DNA of 64,000 nt from an uncultured Pelosinus sp. Its GTDB lineage: Bacteria; Bacillota; Negativicutes; Sporomusales; Acetonemataceae. The first letter of the stretch is position 1, and the number at the start of each line of letters is the position of its first letter. Below the pieces are notes generated by a model that was not told where the DNA came from, made no database searches, and saw only the letters and a list, made by a program, of their open reading frames with translations. The DNA lies in NCBI GenBank assembly GCA_900542835.1, contig UQPB01000003.1, forward strand, positions 62,001-126,000, given 5' to 3'. Shown here one piece after another: positions 34,588 through 43,409 of the stretch. The translations under genes were made by a program, and so were the position numbers.

Positions 34588-35655
34588 ATGAAATCGCATA
34601 AAACGCGGCAAGTAAAAATTGGCGGTGTGGCGATCGGCGGCGGTGCCCCGATCGCCATCCAGTCAATGACCAATACTCCGTCTGATGATGTGACGGCAAC
34701 GGCAGCGCAAATTGCCAGCCTGCGGGAAGCGGGCTGCGATATTGTCCGGGTGGCAATCCCGGATATGGCCGCCGCCAAAGCGGTGGGAGCGATTAAGCAG
34801 CGGCAGCCGCAGACGCCGCTGGTTGGTGACATTCATTTCGATTACCGTCTGGCACTGGAGGCTGTTGAGCAGGGGATTGACGCGCTGCGAATCAACCCCG
34901 GCAATATCGGCGCTGAGGCGAACATCCTCGCGGTAGTCAGAGCAGCCCGGCAACGCCGGATTCCGATCCGTATCGGCGTCAACGCCGGATCACTGGAGAA
35001 GGATTTGTTGCTGCGATACGGCCATCCTACGCCTGAGGCGATGGTGGAAAGCGCGATGCGACATGTGCGTCTGCTGGAAAAACATGACTTTCAGGATATA
35101 AAAATTTCGCTCAAAGCCAACGATGTGCCAATGACGATCAGGGCGTATCAATTAATGGCCGAAACCGTTGATTATCCACTGCACCTAGGGATTACCGAAG
35201 CTGGAACGGTACGTTCTGGTGTCGTTAAATCGGCAGTCGGCATCGGTGCTTTGCTGGCACAGGGAATTGGCGACACGATCCGGGTATCGCTGACCGGCGA
35301 TCCGGTTGAAGAAGTCAAGGTTGCCAATGAAATTTTAAAATCGCTGGGACTGCGCCAATACGGGCCGACCCTGATTTCCTGCCCGACCTGCGGCCGGACC
35401 CAGATCAATCTTGTACATATCGCCGAGGCGGTTGAACAGAAGCTGGCAGCGGTGAAAAAACCGATTAAAGTTGCAGTGATGGGGTGTGTCGTCAACGGCC
35501 CGGGTGAGGCCCGGGAAGCCGATATCGGCATTGCCGGCGGCCGGGAATTTGGCCTGATTTTCCGTAAAGGCGAAATTGTCAAGAAGGTGCCTGAGGACAA
35601 GCTGCTGGATGAACTATTTATCGAAATCAATCATTTGATCGAGGAGGAACAGTAA
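34588..35655 (+). CDS. ispG: 4-hydroxy-3-methylbut-2-enyl diphosphate synthase (flavodoxin/ferredoxin)
   Basis: This 355-residue [4Fe-4S] enzyme catalyses the next-to-last MEP-pathway step. The N-terminal TIM barrel contains VGDIHFDYRLAL and INPGNIG; the C-terminal Fe-S domain has Cys in SCPTCGRT and GCVVNGPGEAREADIGIAGG. It needs low-potential electrons, which the ferredoxin at 30480-30647 could provide. Its stop overlaps the proS start by one base. Confidence 0.97.
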   Translation: MKSHKTRQVKIGGVAIGGGAPIAIQSMTNTPSDDVTATAAQIASLREAGCDIVRVAIPDMAAAKAVGAIKQRQPQTPLVGDIHFDYRLALEAVEQGIDALRINPGNIGAEANILAVVRAARQRRIPIRIGVNAGSLEKDLLLRYGHPTPEAMVESAMRHVRLLEKHDFQDIKISLKANDVPMTIRAYQLMAETVDYPLHLGITEAGTVRSGVVKSAVGIGALLAQGIGDTIRVSLTGDPVEEVKVANEILKSLGLRQYGPTLISCPTCGRTQINLVHIAEAVEQKLAAVKKPIKVAVMGCVVNGPGEAREADIGIAGGREFGLIFRKGEIVKKVPEDKLLDELFIEINHLIEEEQ

Positions 35656-37358
35656 TGCGCGCAACACAATTGTACGCACCGACACTGCGGGAAACACCTG
35701 CAGAAGCCGAAGTTATCAGTCATCAGCTGATGTTGCGGGCGGGAATGATCCGCAAGGCCGCCGGGGGCGTTTATTCCTATCTGCCGCTTGCCTGGCGGGT
35801 ATTGCGAAAAATTGAGGCGATCGTCCGTGAGGAGATGGATGCCAAGGGCGGTCAGGAATTGTTGATGCCGATTATTCAGCCTGCTGAATTGTGGCAGGAA
35901 ACAGGCCGCTGGGATGTTTACGGCGATGAGATGTTCCGGCTGCGAGACCGGCATAATCGTAATTTTTGTCTGGGTCCCACCCATGAGGAAATGATTACCT
36001 CGCTGGTCCGGTTTGATGTGCGATCCTATCGGCAGCTGCCGTTGATGTTATATCAGATCCAAAACAAATACCGCGACGAAATCCGTCCCCGCTTTGGCTT
36101 AATGCGGGGTCGCGAGTTCATTATGAAGGATCTGTACTCGTTTGACCGTGACGAACAAGGGTTGGATAGCAGTTATCAAAAGATGTACGACGCTTATATG
36201 AATGTTTTCAGCCGCTGCGGACTTACCTTCCGTGCCGTCGAAGCCGATTCCGGCGCGATTGGCGGCAGTGGATCGCATGAATTCATGGTTATTGCTGAAT
36301 CCGGAGAGGCGGCTATTGCCTACTGTCCCGCCTGCGATTACGCCGCCAATGTCGAAAAGGCGGAATTAAAGCCGCTGCAGTCGCAGCCGGAAGCGCCGCT
36401 GCCGCTGGCAGAAGCGGCGACGCCGGGCGCCAAGACGATTGAGGCAGTCAGTGCCTTTCTAAATATTACCGCTGACCGGATGATCAAGACGCTTGCCTAT
36501 CAAACTGAAAAAGGGCTGGTGCTTGCCCTGGTGAGGGGAGATCATGCCGTCAATGAAATCAAGCTGCAGAATAAGCTTGGCTGCCTGCAACTGGAGCTGG
36601 CTGGCGAGGAGGCCATCCGTTCCGCCCTGGGCTGCATTCCCGGCTATATCGGCCCGGTTTCAGCCACTCTGACGGTCGTGGCCGATGAGACGGTTATGCT
36701 GCTGCAGAACGCTGTTTGCGGCGCCAACAAGCTGGATGCCCATTATCTTCATGTCAATCCCGGACGGGATTTTAAGGCCACTATCGTCGCTGATATTCGC
36801 TTGATACAGGAGAATGATCCCTGCCCCCGCTGCGCCGGCGCAGTCAAAACCGCCCGTGGCATCGAAGCCGGTCAGGTTTTTAAGCTGTTCACTAAATACA
36901 GCAAGGCCCTGCAGGCTACCTATTTAGACGAAAACGGTAAAGAGCAGCCGATGGTCATGGGCTGCTATGGAATCGGTATTTCCCGCACTATGGCGGCGGC
37001 TATCGAGCAAAACTATGATGAGCACGGCATCATCTGGCCGGCGGCAATCGCACCGTATCACGCTGTTGTTGTGCCCATCAACGCCAAAGACCAACCCCAG
37101 CTGCAACTGGCCCAGACCATCTATGACAGACTGACGGCGACAGGAATCGAGACAGTGCTGGATGATCGCAACGAACGGCCCGGGGTTAAGTTCAAAGACG
37201 CTGATCTGATTGGTTATCCGCTTAAGATTACCGTTGGTCCCAAAACCATCAGCGAGCAAATGCTGGAGGTCAAGGTGCGCAAGACGGGAGAAATCCGCTT
37301 TTTATCGCTGGCGGAGGACTATATTGCTGTGTTGAGATCGATGCTGGCGGCGCTGTAG
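35655..37358 (+). CDS. proS: Prolyl-tRNA synthetase, bacterial type
   Basis: The 567-residue class II synthetase has motif 2 (NKYRDEIRPRFGLMRGREFIMKD is spread over residues 138-160), the bacterial editing insertion at about 230-390, motif 3 (GCYGIGISRTMAAAIEQ) and the anticodon-binding domain. It charges tRNA-Pro. ATG 35655 overlaps the ispG stop (TAATG). Length is normal. Confidence 0.97.
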   Translation: MRATQLYAPTLRETPAEAEVISHQLMLRAGMIRKAAGGVYSYLPLAWRVLRKIEAIVREEMDAKGGQELLMPIIQPAELWQETGRWDVYGDEMFRLRDRHNRNFCLGPTHEEMITSLVRFDVRSYRQLPLMLYQIQNKYRDEIRPRFGLMRGREFIMKDLYSFDRDEQGLDSSYQKMYDAYMNVFSRCGLTFRAVEADSGAIGGSGSHEFMVIAESGEAAIAYCPACDYAANVEKAELKPLQSQPEAPLPLAEAATPGAKTIEAVSAFLNITADRMIKTLAYQTEKGLVLALVRGDHAVNEIKLQNKLGCLQLELAGEEAIRSALGCIPGYIGPVSATLTVVADETVMLLQNAVCGANKLDAHYLHVNPGRDFKATIVADIRLIQENDPCPRCAGAVKTARGIEAGQVFKLFTKYSKALQATYLDENGKEQPMVMGCYGIGISRTMAAAIEQNYDEHGIIWPAAIAPYHAVVVPINAKDQPQLQLAQTIYDRLTATGIETVLDDRNERPGVKFKDADLIGYPLKITVGPKTISEQMLEVKVRKTGEIRFLSLAEDYIAVLRSMLAAL

Positions 37359-37414
37359 ACTCCGCGCCGCTGCGCTTTTCTTTCGTGATAGCACGAAGCT
37401 CAGAGGAGAATCGT

Positions 37415-40400
37415 ATGAACAATTACTGCATCATACCTGAAAGTCAGCGGGATTTTCAGCTGTTCACGGCAGATATGCCGCTAAATGCCGCTGATCGCGC
37501 TTTACTGAACCAATGCATCATTACCAAAGTCACCGTCAATCCGGACCGCAACAGCTGGCTGCTGTCGGTACAGGCGCGGCAGCAGCTGCCGCCGGCGCTG
37601 CAAACCGCTTTGTGCAGCCATCTCGCCAGGAATTGTCAGCTGAATGCGGTGACACTGGATTGGCAGCAGGAGCAGGCTGACTTGAGCGGATGTATTGCCG
37701 AGCATTGGGCCAAGATCGCCGCCGAATCTGTTGACAGCTCGGCGCTGCGGCATATTTTGCTGCAAGCTGCGCGCAGCTTTGATGGTGATGCGCTGCGGAT
37801 TGAAACCGATGGGGAACTGGCGGCACAAATGCTGTTGGAGCGGGATGCGGCGCTGCGCATTCGCGACTATCTGCTGCGGGAATTCGGCGCCACCTGCACG
37901 GTGGATATTATTGCCTCCCGCCGCGAGGATGCGGCCGGCGGGGCCGACATCCTCACGCCGGAATATCTTGCAGCCTTGTCGCAGGCCACCGTTGCCGAAT
38001 CCAAACAAGAAAAGAGCAGCCCGCTCCTCTATGGCCGCAATATTAAAGAGGAGCCAAGGCTGATCTGTGCGATTACCGAGGAAGACCGCAATTTGGTTAT
38101 TCAGGGCGAGCTGGTCAAAATCGACTGCCGTGAGTTGAAGAGCGGCCGTTTCCTGATTAATTTTGATATCGCTGACCACACCAATGGCATTTCCGCTAAA
38201 CTATTTCTGGAGAAGCAGGAGCAATACACCAAACTGGCGGGCAGCTTGAAGACCGGCATGACTGTCCGGCTGAAGGGCAAGGCGCAGCAAGATAAATTTG
38301 CCAACAATGATTTAGCCTTTTTTGTCGACAGCATTGTTGCTGTGGAAAAGGTAACGACTGCGCGTATTGACGACGCCGAACTGAAACGGGTGGAATTGCA
38401 CGCTCATACGCGAATGAGCGCGCTGGACGCCATTGTTCCTGCCAAGCAGCTGGTCGCCACCGCCGCCAAATGGGGGCATCCGGCGATTGCGATTACCGAT
38501 CACGGGGTTGTTCAGGCGTTTCCCGAGGCCTATGAAGAAGCTGCCAAACACGGCATTAAGCTGATTTACGGTGTGGAAGGCTATCTGCTGGAAGAAAATA
38601 ATCAGTCCAGGCATATCATTATTCTGGCAAAAAATCGTACAGGACTCTATAATTTGTATCGCCTGATCTCGATCTCCCATCTGAAATACCTGCACAGGAT
38701 GCCGCGCATACCGCGGGCCATCCTGTCCGAATACCGTGAAGGGCTTATAATCGGATCGGCCTGCGAAGCCGGCGAATTGATTCAGGCGATTTTGCGGGGC
38801 GCTACTGACGATGAGCTGCTGGCAATAGCCTCATTTTACGATTATTTGGAGATCCAGCCGGTAGATAATAATGCCTTCCTGCTGCGGGAAGGGAAAATTG
38901 CCGACAGGGAAGGCCTGATGGATATCAACCGCAAGGTCTGCGAGCTGGGCCGTCAGCTTGACAAGCTGGTTGTCGCCACCTGCGATGTGCATTTTCTCAA
39001 TCCCGAAGATGAAATTTACCGCCGCATTCTAATGAGCGGACAGGGCTACAGCGATGCTGATAATCAGCCGCCGTTATTTTTCCGGACAACCAGCGAGATG
39101 CTGGAGGAGTTTACGTATCTTGGCCGGGAAAAAGCTTTTGAAGTCGTAGTGGAGAACTCTCGTAAGATCAGCGACAGCATCGAGTCGTTCAAGCCCATTC
39201 CTGATGAATTATATTCACCGCAGATTCCCGGGGCCGAAGAAGAGATTCGATCCATGTCTTACCGGCGAGCGGAGGAATTATACGGCAATCCGCTGCCGCA
39301 GCTGGTGGCGGACCGGCTGCAAAGCGAATTGAACTCGATCATTAATAACGGCTTTGCCGTTCTCTATTTAATTGCCCACAAGCTGGTTAAAAAATCGCTT
39401 GACGATGGCTACCTGGTCGGTTCCCGTGGCTCAGTCGGCTCGTCCTTTGTCGCCACTATGACCGGTATTACTGAAGTCAATCCGTTGCCGCCGCACTGGC
39501 TTTGCCCGCAGTGCCGGCACTCGCAGTTTGTGACTGACGGCAGCATTGGCGGCGGCTTTGATTTAGCGGACAAGAATTGCCCCGAATGCGGGACGCTGAT
39601 GGCCAAGAACGGGCATGATATTCCGTTTGCCGTTTTTCTTGGCTTTGAAGGCGACAAAGTGCCGGATATCGACCTGAATTTCTCCGGCGACTATCAGCCT
39701 GTCGCCCATAAATACACGGAGGAACTATTCGGTAAAGATAATGTTTTCCGGGCGGGAACGATTGCCACTATTGCCGATAAGACTGCCTTCGGGTTTGTTA
39801 AAAATTATTTTGCCGATAAAGGCGACTTCGAAGTCCGCAACTCGTTTGTCGAGCGCTGGATGGGCGGCTGCACCGGCGTCAAACGCACTACCGGTCAGCA
39901 TCCCGGCGGCATTATGGTCGTTCCCCGTGATATGGACGTACACTATTTCACCCCGATTCAATATCCGGCTGATGATAAAAATTCATCAACAATTACAACC
40001 CATTTTGATTATCATTCCATCAGCAGCCGCTTAGTCAAGCTCGACATACTCGGCCATGACGATCCGACCGTAATCCGGATGCTTGAAGATCTGACCCACA
40101 TTGACGCCAAGACGATTCCTTTTGATGACGCCAAGACAATGAGTTTGTTTTCTTCCACCGAGGCGCTCGGCTTGACGCCGCAACAGTTGAATTCCAGCGT
40201 AGGTACCTTTGGCATACCTGAGTTTGGCACGAAATTTGTCCGGCAGATGCTGGAGGATACCAAGCCGCAAACCTTCAGTGAGCTGGTGCGCATCAGCGGC
40301 TTTTCGCATGGTACCGACGTTTGGCTGAATAATGCGCAAAGCCTGATCAAAGCCGGTGTGGCCAAGCTGTCGGAAGCGATTTCGGCCCGTGACGACATCA

Positions 40401-41092
40401 TGCTGTATTTGATTCATAAGGGCGTTGCTCCTAAGCTGGCGTTTAAGGTAATGGAAAGCGTCCGCAAAGGCAAGGGTGTCAAACCGGACGATTGCGCCAA
40501 GCTGCGAGAGAAGAATGTGCCGGAATGGTATATCAGCTCTTGCCAGAAAATTAAATACATGTTTCCCAAAGCGCACGCGGTTGCCTATGTGATGATGGCT
40601 TTCCGCATTGCCTATTGTAAGATTTATCATCCGCTGGCTTTTTACGCGTCTTACTTCAGCGTACGAGCAACGGAATTTGACGCAAACCTGATTGTTGGCG
40701 CCAGCGAATCGTTCCTGCGTGCCAAAATCAAGGAACTTGAGCAAAAAGGCAACGCCCAGTCCGCCAAGGAAAAAGGGCAGCTGACGATTTTGGAAATGGC
40801 GCTGGAAATGCGGCTGCGGGGTTATTGTTTCCATAAAATCGATATTTATCGTTCTGATGCGGAACGGTTCCTGGTCTGTGAAGACGGATTGCTGCCACCA
40901 ATCGGCTCTCTACAGGGAGTTGGCTCTGCCGCCGCTCACAGCCTGACGCAGGTCAGACAGGGCAAACCGTTTTCGTCAATTGAAGATTTGCGGGTACGGG
41001 CGCGAATTTCTAAAACAGTGATAGAAATGCTGGAAAACCACGGTTGTCTGGAGGGGCTGCCGCCTACCGACCAAATGCTGCTATTCGCATAA
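37415..41092 (+). CDS. polC: DNA polymerase III PolC-type alpha subunit lacking the exonuclease domain
   Basis: This 1225-residue replicative polymerase has the PolC order: N-terminal domain, OB fold (about 210-315), PHP domain starting VELHAH at residue 326, Zn motif CPQC (about 697) paired with CPEC, catalytic PDIDLNF (about 750-756), LDILGHDD (about 875), and the C-terminal helix-hairpin-helix part. PolC is normally about 1430 residues because a DEDD 3'-5' exonuclease is inserted in the PHP domain. Here PHP runs unbroken through GVEGYLLEENNQSRHIIILAK (residues 386-406), where the exonuclease should sit. ATG 37415 follows AGAGGAGA, with a small TTCGTG/CACGAA hairpin at 37382-37397. Confidence 0.96.
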   Translation: MNNYCIIPESQRDFQLFTADMPLNAADRALLNQCIITKVTVNPDRNSWLLSVQARQQLPPALQTALCSHLARNCQLNAVTLDWQQEQADLSGCIAEHWAKIAAESVDSSALRHILLQAARSFDGDALRIETDGELAAQMLLERDAALRIRDYLLREFGATCTVDIIASRREDAAGGADILTPEYLAALSQATVAESKQEKSSPLLYGRNIKEEPRLICAITEEDRNLVIQGELVKIDCRELKSGRFLINFDIADHTNGISAKLFLEKQEQYTKLAGSLKTGMTVRLKGKAQQDKFANNDLAFFVDSIVAVEKVTTARIDDAELKRVELHAHTRMSALDAIVPAKQLVATAAKWGHPAIAITDHGVVQAFPEAYEEAAKHGIKLIYGVEGYLLEENNQSRHIIILAKNRTGLYNLYRLISISHLKYLHRMPRIPRAILSEYREGLIIGSACEAGELIQAILRGATDDELLAIASFYDYLEIQPVDNNAFLLREGKIADREGLMDINRKVCELGRQLDKLVVATCDVHFLNPEDEIYRRILMSGQGYSDADNQPPLFFRTTSEMLEEFTYLGREKAFEVVVENSRKISDSIESFKPIPDELYSPQIPGAEEEIRSMSYRRAEELYGNPLPQLVADRLQSELNSIINNGFAVLYLIAHKLVKKSLDDGYLVGSRGSVGSSFVATMTGITEVNPLPPHWLCPQCRHSQFVTDGSIGGGFDLADKNCPECGTLMAKNGHDIPFAVFLGFEGDKVPDIDLNFSGDYQPVAHKYTEELFGKDNVFRAGTIATIADKTAFGFVKNYFADKGDFEVRNSFVERWMGGCTGVKRTTGQHPGGIMVVPRDMDVHYFTPIQYPADDKNSSTITTHFDYHSISSRLVKLDILGHDDPTVIRMLEDLTHIDAKTIPFDDAKTMSLFSSTEALGLTPQQLNSSVGTFGIPEFGTKFVRQMLEDTKPQTFSELVRISGFSHGTDVWLNNAQSLIKAGVAKLSEAISARDDIMLYLIHKGVAPKLAFKVMESVRKGKGVKPDDCAKLREKNVPEWYISSCQKIKYMFPKAHAVAYVMMAFRIAYCKIYHPLAFYASYFSVRATEFDANLIVGASESFLRAKIKELEQKGNAQSAKEKGQLTILEMALEMRLRGYCFHKIDIYRSDAERFLVCEDGLLPPIGSLQGVGSAAAHSLTQVRQGKPFSSIEDLRVRARISKTVIEMLENHGCLEGLPPTDQMLLFA

Positions 41093-41106
41093 TTTCCGCG
41101 AGACAG

Positions 41107-41135
41107 TTGTAAAATTCATCCTTTCGTGGTATACT
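41107..41135 (+). promoter_or_regulatory. Extended -10 promoter for the rimP-nusA-infB operon
   Basis: TTGTAA at 41107-41112 and TATACT at 41130-41135 are 17 bases apart, with TGG just before the -10 (extended -10). Start of transcription would be near 41142, giving a leader of about 130 bases that contains the hairpin at 41162-41183. Confidence 0.82.
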
Positions 41136-41161
41136 TAGTTTAGTTTGTGCGGTTTGTGATG

Positions 41162-41185
41162 AGAGTGGGTATTTACCCACTCTTT
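41162..41185 (+). terminator. Weak terminator/attenuator hairpin in the rimP-nusA leader
   Basis: AGAGTGGGT (41162-41170) pairs with ACCCACTCT (41175-41183), loop ATTT, followed by a broken U-tract TTCATCTT. It lies downstream of the operon promoter, so it can only act on the rimP-nusA transcript. A hairpin with a poor U-tract is the kind that needs NusA; in B. subtilis NusA limits its own operon through leader termination. Confidence 0.62.
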
Positions 41186-41270
41186 CATCTTATTGAACGC
41201 AGGACGTGGTTGGCATAGACCGGTTTGAACGGGTAACACTAAAGCAAATGAAAAAAGGATGTGGAATTAA

Positions 41271-41726
41271 ATGGCCAATCACATTGAGCAAGAGGTTGAG
41301 CGGCTTGTACTGCCGTGTCTTGAGGACAGCGGCATCGAATTGGTCGATATTGAATATGTGCGGGAACGCGACTGGTTCCTGCGGATATATATTGATAAGC
41401 CGGGCGGCATTGGCGTTGACGACTGCCAGTGGCTCAGCGAACAGATTGGCGAGAAGCTGGATGCGGCCGATCTGATCCGCGACAGCTATTATCTGGAGGT
41501 ATCATCTCCCGGACTTGACCGGCCGCTAAAAAAGGAGCGGGATTTTGTCCGTCATGCCGGCCAAAAAGTGGAGGTTCATACCTTTGCCCCGGTCAATGGC
41601 AAAAAACTGCTGACCGGCGTCTTAAAAGGCCTGGTCGACGGCCGGATTATTTTGGATATTGACGGGACGGAGGCCAGCATCCCCAGGGAGCAAGCTTCGC
41701 AGGTCCGTTTATATATTGAGTTTTAA
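41271..41726 (+). CDS. rimP: Ribosome maturation factor RimP
   Basis: This 151-residue two-domain protein (YlxS) has VERLVLPCLEDSGIELVDIEYVRE, LRIYIDKPGGIGVDDC and VSSPGLDRPLKKERDF. It helps 30S assembly, mainly S12 entry. ATG 41271 follows AAAAGGATG. It heads the nusA operon, as usual. Confidence 0.97.
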   Translation: MANHIEQEVERLVLPCLEDSGIELVDIEYVRERDWFLRIYIDKPGGIGVDDCQWLSEQIGEKLDAADLIRDSYYLEVSSPGLDRPLKKERDFVRHAGQKVEVHTFAPVNGKKLLTGVLKGLVDGRIILDIDGTEASIPREQASQVRLYIEF

Positions 41727-41757
41727 GAGCAGCTGATTACATAGGGGGAATAGAAAG

Positions 41758-42807
41758 ATGAATGCCGAATTCATGCAGGCATTTGAGCAGTTGGGGCGGG
41801 AAAAGGGAATCTCTACGGAGATCTTATTTGATGCGATTGAAGCGGCCTTAATTTCAGCCTATAAACGCAATTTTGCGTCCGCTCAGAATGTCAGGGTATC
41901 GCTTGATCGCTCCACGGGAGAGATTCATGTTTATGCCCGTAAAACAGTGACCGATGCCGTGGCGGATCCGCGGCTGGACATTTCGCTTGAAGATGCCAAG
42001 CAGATTGACCCGCGTTACGAGCTTGAAGACGTGATTGAACTTGAGGTAACGCCGAAAAACTTTGGACGCATTGCCGCTCAGACCGCCAAACAGGTGGTGG
42101 TGCAGCGGATCCGCGAAGCGGAACGGGGAATTATTTACGAGGAGTTTTCCAACCGGGAAGGCGATATTGTCACTGGCATCATACAGCGTATCGAACAAAA
42201 AAACGTATTTATTGATTTGGGCAAGGCTGAAGCGATTTTGGCGCCGACGGAGCAGATTAGCGGCGAAAGCTACCGGCAGTGGGACCGGGTGAAAACCTAT
42301 ATTACCGAAGTCCGCAAAACGACCAAGGGGCCGCAGATCCTCGTTTCGAGAACGCATCCCGGCTTGCTGAAGCGCCTGTTCGAACTAGAGGTGCCGGAGA
42401 TTCACGACGGGGTTGTCGAGATCAAATCCGTATCCCGCGAGCCTGGCATGCGCTCAAAGATTGCCGTGTATTCACGCGATGAAAATGTGGATCCGGTTGG
42501 CGCCTGTGTCGGCCATAAGGGGATGCGGGTGCAGACGATTGTCAATGAGCTGCGGGGCGAAAAGATCGATATTGTCAAATGGAATCCGGATCCGGCTAAA
42601 TACATCGCTAACGCGCTCAGCCCGGCAAAGGTTGTGGAAGTCGATGTCAATGAACTGGAGAAGATTTCAAAAGTCATTGTTCCTGATTATCAGTTATCAC
42701 TGGCAATCGGCAAGGAAGGGCAGAACGCCCGGCTGGCCGCTAAGCTGACCGGTTGGAAGATTGATATAAAAAGCGAATCGCAAGTACAAGCAGCCGTGCT
42801 GACCTGA
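41758..42807 (+). CDS. nusA: Transcription termination/antitermination factor NusA
   Basis: This 349-residue protein has the N-terminal RNAP-binding domain, an S1 domain (EGDIVTGIIQRIEQKNVFIDLG) and two KH domains (PVGACVGHKGMRVQTIV; SLAIGKEGQNARLAAKLTGWKIDI). It lacks the acidic C-terminal repeats of E. coli, as in other Firmicutes. It may control its own operon through the leader hairpin at 41162-41183. Confidence 0.97.
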   Translation: MNAEFMQAFEQLGREKGISTEILFDAIEAALISAYKRNFASAQNVRVSLDRSTGEIHVYARKTVTDAVADPRLDISLEDAKQIDPRYELEDVIELEVTPKNFGRIAAQTAKQVVVQRIREAERGIIYEEFSNREGDIVTGIIQRIEQKNVFIDLGKAEAILAPTEQISGESYRQWDRVKTYITEVRKTTKGPQILVSRTHPGLLKRLFELEVPEIHDGVVEIKSVSREPGMRSKIAVYSRDENVDPVGACVGHKGMRVQTIVNELRGEKIDIVKWNPDPAKYIANALSPAKVVEVDVNELEKISKVIVPDYQLSLAIGKEGQNARLAAKLTGWKIDIKSESQVQAAVLT

Positions 42808-42817
42808 GGTGATGGGG

Positions 42818-43087
42818 ATGAAAGTGAGAAAAACGCCCAACCGGATGTGTGTGGGCTGCCAGACCAGCAAAACAAAAAAGGAATTGTTGCGGGTCGTCCG
42901 GACGCCGGCGGGGGAAATCCGCCTTGATCCTACCGGAAAGCTGGCTGGACGGGGCGCGTATATTTGCCAGGATGCGGCCTGCTTTACTAAGGCCTATAAG
43001 GAAAAAAGGCTGGAACGGGCGCTGAAACAGGCTGTGGATCCGGCGGTTTATGAAGATCTGGTTGCCCGTATCAAGCCCAATGAATGA
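42818..43087 (+). CDS. ylxR: YlxR/RnpM RNA-binding protein
   Basis: This 89-residue protein has the DUF448 signature PNRMCVGCQTSKTKKELLRVVR and the GRGAYIC motif. YlxR binds RNase P RNA and modulates it in Gram-positives. ATG 42818 is chosen (GAGGTGATGGGG in front); a GTG at 42809 would place the start inside the Shine-Dalgarno. Its last 8 bases overlap ylxQ. Confidence 0.92.
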   Translation: MKVRKTPNRMCVGCQTSKTKKELLRVVRTPAGEIRLDPTGKLAGRGAYICQDAACFTKAYKEKRLERALKQAVDPAVYEDLVARIKPNE

Positions 43088-43391
43088 GCGGAAACTATTG
43101 TCTTTACTGGGGTTGGCGCAACGGGCCGGCAAAGCGCTGTCGGGCGAGTTCGTCATCGAGCGGGCAATCCGCGCCGGTAAAGTCCATTGTCTGATTGTTG
43201 CGGCGGACGCCGCTGAAAATACCCGCAAGAAATACCGGGACATGACAACCTATTATGCTGTTCCTTGCGTTGAGGCTCTTTCCAAGGATGCTCTTAGCGG
43301 CGGAATCGGCCGCGAAAACAGGGCGGCAATCGCTATCACTGATGCGGGAATGTCGCAGGCCCTGAAAAAACTCTTATCAGATACACAGTAA
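43080..43391 (+). CDS. ylxQ: L7Ae/L30e-family RNA-binding protein YlxQ
   Basis: This 103-residue protein shows the L7Ae fold: LLGLAQRAGKALSGEFVIERAIRAGKVHCLIVAADAAENT is spread over residues 7-46, then IAITDAGMSQAL. Members bind kink-turn RNA; the cellular target is not known. ATG 43080 overlaps the ylxR stop in another frame, and infB follows, matching the nusA-ylxR-ylxQ-infB order. Confidence 0.92.
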   Translation: MNERKLLSLLGLAQRAGKALSGEFVIERAIRAGKVHCLIVAADAAENTRKKYRDMTTYYAVPCVEALSKDALSGGIGRENRAAIAITDAGMSQALKKLLSDTQ

Positions 43392-43409
43392 AAACATGGG
43401 GGTGGATTG

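Noticed and set aside
37502..38179. 225-residue minus-strand frame inside polC
   Set aside because: Antisense to the PolC N-terminal region, which is in frame with the whole enzyme; composition is that of a reverse-strand shadow.
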